DNA of 25,000 nucleotides from Chrysomallon squamiferum. Its lineage: Eukaryota; Mollusca; Gastropoda; Neomphalida; Peltospiridae. The translations under genes were made by a program, and so were the position numbers. The first letter of the stretch is position 1, and each line of letters begins with the position of its first letter. The notes under the pieces were generated by a model. It did not search any database. It worked only from the letters and a program-made list of their open reading frames with translations, and was not told where the DNA came from. Location: contig CM022668.1 in assembly GCA_012295275.1 (NCBI GenBank), forward strand, positions 11,933,022 to 11,958,021, given 5' to 3'. This document shows positions 1 through 12,968 of the stretch, one piece after another.

Positions 1-150
1 AATTAAAATAGATTCACGCACAAAATGAAGGAGGACGTTTTCATAATCGCTTTTAAAAAAAAAAAAAAAAAAAAGATTATTAAAAGTAATAAATAAAAAA
101 AAATATAAAAAAAATAAAATGTATGAACAAATTAATAATAGTACCACTAC

Positions 151-189
<39 letters not shown>

Positions 190-251
190 CATAATAATAA
201 TAATAATTTAAATAATAATAATAACAAGTGTTTATCGTATTTTTCCTACAG
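1..251 (+). other. Intron part with AAT repeat, left edge
   Basis: This is the intron upstream of the first visible exon. It holds a poly-A run at about 55-74 and an (ATA)n run at about 150-207, and it ends in the acceptor TTTTCCTACAG at 241-251. No coding sequence is seen; the minus-strand open frame here is a translated repeat. Confidence 0.6.
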
Positions 252-458
252 AAATAAACCAGTTTCACACCCACCTCTGGAGTCAGAACTGAATAGCCCC
301 ACCCAAACTGCCCAGCAGAAAGATCGTCAAAACCTACCCAAACTCGCCTCACTTTTCAGCGGTACCAGCATTCTCAACAGGGTGGGGCTACTGGTCGTGG
401 GCTTGGCTACCCTTGGTGCTGGATCCCTGGTACAGCCAACAGGTCTGGCAGCCTCTTA
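252..458 (+). CDS. First visible exon of the left-hand gene
   Basis: The 207-base exon lies between acceptor CCTACAG and donor TTA|GTAAGT. It reads as one leading base, 68 codons and two trailing bases. The sequence changes from AT-repeat to balanced composition exactly at the acceptor. It encodes a Pro/Gln-rich start followed by a hydrophobic stretch ending PTGLAAS. Confidence 0.75.
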
Positions 459-640
459 GTAAGTATTATTACTGTTGTTATTATTATTGTTATTATTATT
501 ATTAATAGTAGTAGTATTGTTATTGTTATTATTATTATTACTGTTATTGATATTATTATTATGTGGTTGTTATTGTTATTGTTATTATTATTTTTAATAT
601 ATATATTTTTAAGTGTAAATAGTATAATAAATATTTACAA

Positions 641-689
<49 letters not shown>

Positions 690-941
690 TTTTTTTCTAT
701 ATAGATCTAAAGAAGAAAACCATTTTCATGGATTAACATCAGTATTATTATTTGAAAAATATCTTCAAATCTTTTTTTTTTTTTTAATTATTATTATTAT
801 TTTCCTTGTAAATCAATGGATTAAAATGCTGAAATAGTTAAATAATATTATTGTTATTGTTGTGATTAGACGAATTGTTATCATCATCATCATCGTTGTC
901 AGCATTATTATTAATTATTATTATTATTGTCGTTGCTGTCG

Positions 942-1004
<63 letters not shown>

Positions 1005-2288
1005 GTAGTATTATTATTATTATTATTATTATTACAGCTGTGACGTAGGCAAACCAGGAATGCCTGGTTCGGGTGATTTGGAAGAAGCACTAACTCGACT
1101 GTCGTTGCACCACGTGGACACCGTAGATATTCAGCACACTGCAAAACCACCACAGGCATCACCAAGGTAATATTAACTTTAAATTCATATTTTAAATAAT
1201 AACAATAACAAAATCAATAAAAAATAATAATAGAACCAAAATTAATCATTTAGTTCCCAATAATGCTAAGATTTAGTCGTTATATTTTTATAAAAAATGA
1301 AATGTTCGTTATTTAATTTCAGATAGATGAAAATAGCTTATTATTAATCATAAGGGTAGTTTTCTTAATGCAATATATATAAATCATTAATAGTACAAGG
1401 TATGTGTTTGTTGTATAATTTTGATAAGAACAACTGTATGTCATTTAATGTATTTAATGATAATGATATGCTGTTTAGTTTTCGTAAGTATACGTTATTT
1501 AATATTAAAGAATAAATATAAATAAATGAAGTAAACTATATTTAGTAAATGAAACACAGCTCAAAATTACTACTGCTACTACTACTACTATTATTATTAT
1601 TATTATTATTATTATTATCCTAAATATTTCGTTATATCGCAGAGACTGCCGTTCACCTTCCGTGACGTCGTCAACAACAACAACACAACAAAATGAGAAC
1701 AATTATCAACCATCCGCACCGCTGACGTCATCGATATTCCGGTTTATTACGTCACTTACAAAGTCTTCTGGTTCCATATCTGCTGATATCAGTCCAACAC
1801 TTTGCCTGGAAAACGAAAATTGCAAAGAGAAACGATTCAACGGAGAGAATTCGTCAATGTTTGTTTTTACTTCCACTACACCTCACGGAATGACGTCATT
1901 CACTTATAGCGGAATGAGGTCATTACCTTGTTTGGATACTCGAGCATCTTTTGGGAACTACTTGTCCGAAGGAAGAACGAGATCGCCATTGCTACCTGGG
2001 AACTATTCAGCTGAAACGTCTTCACCTACGTCATCAGAGTCCACGGAGCAATATTTCTCTCGAGAAGATTTCAAAAATGATAATATTCCTGATCTTAATA
2101 AGAACAATCGTCTTAGCAAGAACAAGAAGAATACAACGACAAACCTCTCGGATTCGTCTGATGATGACGTCACACCATTGTCAAGAAGCCAGCAGACGTC
2201 AAAACATGGCGGTTCAATGAAGCGTACCGGATATGTTAGTGTCTTCGAGGTCCTTACGTCTTTCAAACAAACAGGAAAATTCGAATGA
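252..2288 (+). CDS. C-terminal part of an unrecognised Ser/Thr-rich protein (three exons: 252-458, 1038-1166, 1643-2288)
   Basis: These are three exons of one gene whose start lies left of the window. All three have GT-AG borders, and every junction agrees in phase: exon 1 ends TA, exon 2 adds C (Tyr), exon 2 ends AG, exon 3 adds A (Arg). Together they give 326 residues and then TGA at 2286-2288. The first exon encodes a hydrophobic Gly/Leu/Val stretch (about residues 44-60 of the visible part, VGLLVVGLATLGAGSLV) that could be a membrane segment or a buried helix. The middle exon has a CDVGKPGMPGSGDLEE motif. The last exon (about 215 residues) is rich in Ser, Thr, Asn, Asp and Lys and is probably disordered, with an acidic SDSSDDD patch near the end. 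No family was recognised and no function is proposed. GC content is clearly higher than in the flanking introns, as expected for coding sequence. The gene is convergent with TMBIM6. Confidence 0.75.
459..1037 (+). other. Intron with ATT repeats and one arm of an inverted repeat
   Basis: The intron runs from donor GTAAGTATT to acceptor ATTACAG. It is dominated by ATT/GTT and AAT repeats (about 470-580, 636-690 and 946-1035). The last roughly 90 bases before the acceptor are almost pure ATT, which seems to serve as the pyrimidine tract. Positions about 705-846 match 4225-4365 in inverted orientation. Confidence 0.65.
705..846 (+). repeat. Dispersed repeat copy 1 (inverted relative to 4225-4365)
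   Basis: The reverse complement of this stretch aligns with 4225-4365. Both read TATTTCAGCATTT, then a spacer and a poly-A run, then AGATTTGAAGATAT, then AATAATAATACTGAT, then AATCCAYGAAAATG. The copies differ by substitutions and poly-A length. The internal A-run and dispersed inverted placement suggest an old SINE-like element, but no family is named. Confidence 0.6.
1038..1166 (+). CDS. Middle visible exon of the left-hand gene
   Basis: The 129-base exon lies between ATTACAG and AAG|GTAATA. It reads as C, 42 codons, AG. The phase matches both neighbours, giving Tyr and Arg codons across the junctions. The encoded segment includes a Gly/Pro turn (KPGMPGSG) and a short helix-like LEEALTRLSLHH. 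Confidence 0.75.
1167..1642 (+). other. Intron, AT-rich, with short ATT repeat
   Basis: The intron runs from donor GTAATA to acceptor TATATCGCAG. It contains an ACT/ATT repeat at about 1568-1618 and otherwise unremarkable AT-rich sequence. No other feature is seen. Confidence 0.6.
1643..2288 (+). CDS. Terminal coding exon of the left-hand gene
   Basis: One leading base is followed by 214 codons and TGA. The exon encodes a low-complexity Ser/Thr/Asn-rich tail. The Thr-Ser dipeptide recurs, and an unusual share of copies use ACG TCA or ACG TCT, so the exon is studded with ACGTC, several times inside TGACGTCA-like sites. The overlapping plus-frame and minus-frame open frames here are shadows of this exon. 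Confidence 0.75.
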
Positions 2289-5555
<3,267 letters not shown>

Positions 5556-5582
5556 TCAGTTCTTCTGTTTCTTCTTGCTCTC
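5556..5582 (-). CDS. TMBIM6: TMBIM6 coding exon 8 (C-terminal tail and stop)
   Basis: After a long T-run acceptor ending TTAAG, eight codons encode ESKKKQKN and then TGA (minus strand 5558-5556). BI-1 proteins end in a short lysine-rich cytosolic tail linked to Ca2+ and pH behaviour; this tail is shorter and slightly less basic than the human one. Confidence 0.85.
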   Translation of the reverse strand, partial: ESKKKQKN

Positions 5583-8321
5583 CTTAAAAAAAATAAAAAA
5601 TAAAAAAATAATAATAATAATAATTTAAAAACTAATAATTATTAAAAAAAAAAAAATTTAAAAAATTATACTTTAAGAAACAAAGTAAGCAGAAAATCAA
5701 ATCAAATTGATCATGAACTGGATGACAGTCTACTGTATTACAGTTTAAATCAGCTACTTAATTCATTAATTTTACTTTGCAAATTCAAATTACAGCAGAG
5801 AGCCAACAAATTCAAATATTACAGAATCACAGAGCACTGATACTAAAGTTATTTATGTTCATGTTGTTAAGTGGACAGAAATTAAAAAGAGGGAGAGACC
5901 AAGCAACATATACAGAATAAGACTAACTGAGAAAGACAGAAAGAAAGAGGTATGAAGGACACGAGTACGAAAATGAAAAACAAAATAAAACAGAAAATGA
6001 AACATAATAAAACAGCCTAAACAAACATGATTTAAAATCAGTTGATAAAAGAATCGGTCAACAGTTCAGTCTGTTGTGATTTCAGTATGACATGACATAT
6101 TGTGACGTCACTTACAAATATTGACTATTCTCTAAGAGAAATATTTCTGTTTTTCTACTCCCATTCACAACAGTGCCTGTACACACAGATACACAAAATC
6201 AATTATTATTTATTTTATTTTTTACATGAATGTTTGCTTTCTTATAAGCATGTGTGCATTCAAATACATTTTGTAAAATATCCAGTTATTGTTGTAAGGT
6301 AACTTACACTATCTGTATTCTCTATCAGGAGAAATGGAGATGTGGGAACACAGTAAGAGACATAACAAAGATTTGTTTACCTTGCTAGACAGAATGACGA
6401 TTAAGCGACGGAAAACTTGAATGAAGTCCAAGAACAAATCAACACTGTGCCTGCAATAAACAACGATTTAACTTTAATAATATTTCAAATATTGTTTTTT
6501 TAAATTGGTAAAAGCATTATAACACCTACTAAATTTGTTCTTAATTATCTAGGAAATGAAAAAAAAAAAAAAAAAAAAAAAAATTGTTTTTAAAAAACTA
6601 TATAAAATAATATAAAAATTATAATTATAAAACTTTATTTAAAGAAAATCATTTTTTTAAAACAGTTTTAAAATCTATTTTTCAACATTTAAAAACATTA
6701 AAAAAAGAAAACTCTGAAAACAGTTTTAAAATCTACCTTGCAACATTTAATTCCATAAAAAAAAAAAAAAAAAAAAAAAAAAACATAAATGAATCTACTG
6801 AAACAATACAAAAAAAAAAAAAAAAAAAAAAAAAATTCTGTTACTAAAAATAACTGACCAGATGTAATCATCATCACCGCGGAGACGCTTTTCGATAATA
6901 AGCTGTGTGTCGTACAGAATGAATGCACAGAACAGAATCAGACCTCCATACAGTGTGATCTTAAAACAAAAAATAAATATTTTTTTTTATCAACATCATT
7001 TCATCTTATATTAATTTCATCAACAGAAATAACAAACACTACTTCACATTAATAATAAATACGTAAATAAATAAATAAATAAAAAAATAAATAATTACAA
7101 GTCATTTGGTACATATTTTTCAGAAATATGGATTCCGAAACTGTATTTTTTTTTTTTGTTGTTGTTTCAGACTTCAGAATTTTAAAAATTTCATTCTGGT
7201 AGCATAATTATGTATCAACTTGTAAAACTATAATTCAACATAGCCAAACTTAAAAATAATTGCTATCCAAAAGCCTCCAAAACAAAATACATTAGTAAGA
7301 TCAAGTGATCAAGATATATACATTTTTAAATTTATATATGAATAAACTAGCTAACAGAAGAGTCAGATAAATACTTTGTAATGTATTTACATGGAAAAAA
7401 ACTGAATAAAACATATGATACATGTATGAGTGTATGTATGTATGCTTGTATATATGTATGTGTGTTTGTATGTATGCACATGAAAAAAACTTTTACGGAT
7501 TCATAAATTATGGAAAAATGTATTATAAACCTGTTTTCCTGTAATCTATACTGTTGCATTACTTACGAAGAGCCAGATTTATTGTCTGGAATAACTATGC
7601 AATATTTGCATACTTACATCACATTTACCCAGGATAGCTGCGAAATCAGACACTACTGAAATATTTCTATACTTATATCGTAAATCGTCTGTCTAGGATA
7701 ACTGAAATATTTCTGTTTTTGACATTTACTGAAATATTGCTATAGTGACATCATAAATCATCTGTCTTAGGTAACAATGAAATCAGACTCTACTGAAATC
7801 TTTCTCTACTTACATCACAGATCGTGTGTCTTAGATAACTATCAAAATGAGAGACTAGTGAAAAAATTTCTACACTTACATCGTAGATCATCTGAGAGCC
7901 AAAGAAGATGTTAGCAAATGTGAGAAGACACATCCAGGAGAGAGCAGAGAGGAGAACACCTGGATAAAAATAATAATCAAAAAATATTAAACACATTTTA
8001 AACAAATTTTCTGTGTGTGTGTCTTTGTATATATAAACCATCCACTACACAAAAATTACTATTTTTCACTATTTTACAAAAAAAAAAATAAAAATGAATT
8101 AAAAATACCAGCCAACCATACATGTGTAAGATAGTTCAAATAATTAAAAAAAAAAAAAAAAAACCTACCTCCCCCATGTAAAGATAGGTTCTGTCATTGC
8201 TGCTGTAGATGGAGGCAAGAGAGAAGCTGATGAAAATGACAAATGTCCCCATCAAGGCTGACGGTATGATGCTGGGGTCAATCTGGATTGCCATGTCCAG
8301 CAGAGGTCCAAGAGATAATCC

Positions 8322-8353
<32 letters not shown>

Positions 8354-11300
8354 AAAAAAATAAATATAAATACAGCTATTATTTAATGATATTGATATAA
8401 GCAAAAAATGAACGTGAAAAATAAAATTACAGTGAGTAAAGCAGTTACTATGGTCTGTTAAAAGAATCTGTTGTGAACAGTTAATATTTATGACATGGGT
8501 GTGTGTGTGTGTGGATGGAGGAGGGGCAACACCAAGAATGGTTTGGTTATCATGTTGAAACAATAAAATGAATGACTGCAGAAAAAGAAAGGAGGAAAAT
8601 TCAAAAAAAAAAAACAAAACAACAAAAAAAAAAAAAATAACAAAAAAAGATAAAATCAGATTTTTAATTTTTTGAATGAATTTCCATTTCTTGGTTTTTA
8701 TGTATAAGTCGATGTGTAAATGAATCTACAACAATATTCTGTCATATTTTTATTTATTCATTTAAAAAATAAAAATAATAAAATAGGAAAAAATGTATTA
8801 AAAATGTATCATAAATAAAAATATTAATGCCAATATTATTTCACCAAATTCTTTACAATTACAAAAATGAAATTAGGACCAATTTAATGCAATTTGGCCA
8901 ATCATTGCAAGGACAATTAGTCATAAAATGTATTTTTATGTCATTTGGAAGAATCATGTTTTACATTCATATTTGATTTTGTTATTTAATTTTTCAAAAA
9001 AATACAAAAAAATTATAAAAAGCTATTTTAGATGGAAAAATAGTCAAAATTGTTCAGCAACAGCTAAAAAGCATTACATGATCAGACAAAATATTACCTT
9101 AAAATAGTCTCCCAAAAATTCGACATACACCAGATAGAAATTTAAAAAAACAACAATACAAAATGGAAAAACATAAAAACTTATAAAAAGCCAATTTTTT
9201 CCATAATGATTTGAGAATCAGACAGATTAATATACAAAACTGTAAATATGATGGAAATACTTGTTTTTATCATGATCAGACATTGAGGTAAAGCTACACA
9301 CCAGACAGGAAAGTAAATATGATGGAAATACTTGTTATATCATGATCAGACATTAAGGTAAAGCTACACACCAGACAGGAAAGTAAATCCAGAGAAGATG
9401 GCCAGTCTCTTGCCCTGAGTTTCCTTGCTGTGTTTAGTAAACATCAGCCACATCATCAAACCGACAGATCCCAGGGCCGTCAGCAAACCTGCCTGTTAAA
9501 ACAAAACATTCACATGAAGTACAGACAGACAGACAGACAGACAGATATAGCTATAAACACAATAATCTAGTATTATGTACATAGATACAAACAATATTAA
9601 GATGCCAGTCAGTAAAAAAACCCTAAATATTCAATATTGTGCCTTATTCGGTTATTGTAAAAACTATTTTCTTACTATAAATAGAGAGGTAGACAAACTG
9701 GCACATACATATATACATATATTAAATTATTTACATTAAAAAAAAAAATTAAATTGATCCTTTTATCTAGTATTATGTTGATGTCTGACTATAAATACAT
9801 AATATTCATTTTATGTACAGACACAGATAAACAGGTCTATATATAAAATTGATATTATGTATAAAATAAATAATGTTAAGCTGTCTTGACTGTAAAAACA
9901 AAATATTCTTATTATGCATTCACAGAGACATGTGTATAAAAACAATAATCTATATTATGAACATCTAAACAAACTTTATTTATCATAAGAACAAAAATAT
10001 TCATATTATTTTGACACATCTACCTCAATTATAAATATAATTTCTTTTTTTCAGTATTATGAAAATCCAAAGAGATAACACAGTGAAAAAAAGAAGGCTA
10101 TGATACCAGCTTGTAAAACATTTATGTCACTGTTTACATACATCTAAGGACTGATGAACATAGAGAGTACGTTCAATAAACATAAGATTAACATAGAGAG
10201 TACTTTCAATAAACATAAGATAATTGTAAAAACAAAACAGATACTCTATGCAATTGTTCAGCCAGACAAATGCTGACAACTGCAAGTCTGTTTATAAAAA
10301 TAAAACATAAGCAAAAATTTATGAACATCAACAAACCATGTAAAAATACTAATCAACTTTTCAAATTCAAGATTTATATATATATATATATATAAAAAAA
10401 AATTAAAAAAATGTAATAATAATAAAAATAAAATAAAATGAAAAATTATACAACTAAAAGTTTATTTAAATATCCATATTACGTGTATGGAAATTTTAAT
10501 GACATTATTAATAAACCAACAAACCTGCATGATTCTGGTAAACAGGTGGACATAGGCTCCAACACTTGCTGTGAGCATACCAATGGACAGAGTCGTGTAG
10601 ACATTTTTCAGATGCTGCTTTACAGGGCTGCTCCTGTAGACAGATACATATTTCATTATTTGTTTATTTTTTTATTATATTATACAGCATATTTCATCAG
10701 GACTGGATTAACGCCTTCAGAAGTCCTTAGCATTTAAAACATGTATGTTATTTACACCTAATTCTCAGTTAAAAACAATAATAAGCCATAAAATTAAATG
10801 TTATTTTAATGAAATGAAACACAAGCAACTCATGATGATTGCATTAGTCTCAGTAAACCATGTAGCAGACATGATTCTAATTTTATTACACTCCCAGGCT
10901 TAATGTATATCATTAACCTTAATTACTATTATTTTTATTTATATTTTTTATTATTGTATATGTATATATGTCTGTATATGTATATGTGTATGTGTATATA
11001 GATATCTATATATCTATATATACATATACATACACAAACGTATTGTTTCAATGATAGCATTTGCAGTTTGGCACCATATGGTATGTGGTAAATTGAGAAA
11101 TAAAAACTTATGTGGTGCCCCTATGCCTTGATGCCCTAAGCAAGTGCTGATTTTGCTTGATGGTTAATTAAACCCTGCAGGAATAAAGATTTAAAAAGCA
11201 TATTTGAGAAAACTGATTTTATAAATGCAATATGTATGAGACTAAATGTCCAATTTCTAAAGCAACTAAGCATTTGATGCATTTTTAAAATACTTCATTT

Positions 11301-12897
11301 TGATTTGTGTATATTAATTTCATAAGTTTATGGTGAAATATATAAATAATATCTCACCAGAAAAGATTAAATTTACACACTTAAACACTGTAGCAGTGTA
11401 TGTATGTCAGTTTACAATTTAATTTAAACTGTAATAGGTGAAAACTGCCATCTTATCATACAGATCAGATTAGATAACCCAATCTACTACAGTGAAAGTG
11501 ATCAGTTAGAAATATTTTTGATAATATTCTTAATAAAGACCTTGTTTTGTAACAATATCAATACTGTTTGCTTGTTTAGTGTGTTACTTCACTGCTATTT
11601 TTACTGTAAGCATTTTACCAATTTATTTTTTCTAAGACATTAGCACTGTCAGTTTACTTAGCATAATTTAATCACATTATTAATTTTATTCTTACTTCTT
11701 TCTTTTTACATTTACTTTTTGCTATTTATTTAGAATAATTTAATCACATTATTTTTTTATTGTTATTTATTATTATTATTTTTTTTTAAATTCATTATCA
11801 TCTTTTTATTCTTACTTTCTTCTTTTTTTTTTTTAGAATTTCACTTTTGCTTGAAACTATGAATATTACTCTTTTCACTATTTATTTTACTGTTATTAAT
11901 TTTTGCTAAATATACTTATAGGAATACTAATTTGCAGGTACATCCTGTTTGAAATGACAAAACTCAAAACCATTATCATTTAATTTCTTCTCCATGGTGT
12001 CAAATCATGATAATTATCTATCTGTAGGCAACATATGCTACATACACACACAAAACAAGCCAAAACCATGTGACACTTTATACTGGAACAGATTAAACAG
12101 AATTATAAATAATTTTCAAAAGGACAGACTTTTTGTGTAACATATGATTATAGCAATTATTTATTTAGTGTTTGTTTTGTTTGAAAACACATCAGATATA
12201 CAGTGTTGATACATTTTCTAAGCTGAAATAGACCAATAAATTATAAAATGTTGAAAATGCAACAACTTGGTGACAATAATTATTAGAAATACTAAATTCA
12301 GATACTCTACATATTAACTATGGTGCATGGAGATCTAAATCTCAAAAAGCTGTAAAATATATATATATATAATAAGCTACAAAAGAAAAAGTTCACATAA
12401 TGTTATCACTTCTTTTTAACCCTAAAAGTTTAAATAGTAGTTTAAAAAGTGCAAACCTTTCTATCAAGAATTTTTAGATATTAATAATAAATTTATAAAT
12501 ATCAAAAAAAAAATTATTTATCTAAATGTTCATGATTATTTTAATCTATATAGCTTATTAACAATTATTAGATGCTAAAACTATTTTTAACAATGAAATC
12601 AAAAATCATAATAATTTAAAAAAAATAAATAAAAAAATAAAATTAACCAATGCAACACACATGGTAAAAGAAAAGCAAAAGGATGCCTTTATATATGCAC
12701 CTTCCCACAGAACTTCAATTAAGTAGTGATTAGTAATTTATAAAAATAGATATATGGTAATGCAGATGATATATTAATTACTAAACCAAAATAAATAAAA
12801 ACACCTCACATGAAAACATAATATCAAAAACAAATTAACCATTTATGGTACTGGGGAAAATAAGCAAGTATTTATAAGATTATATGAAGAATCTTGT

Positions 12898-12968
<71 letters not shown>

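Noticed and set aside
10438-10737. Plus-strand open frame of 99 codons
   Set aside because: It is the antisense shadow of TMBIM6 exon 2.
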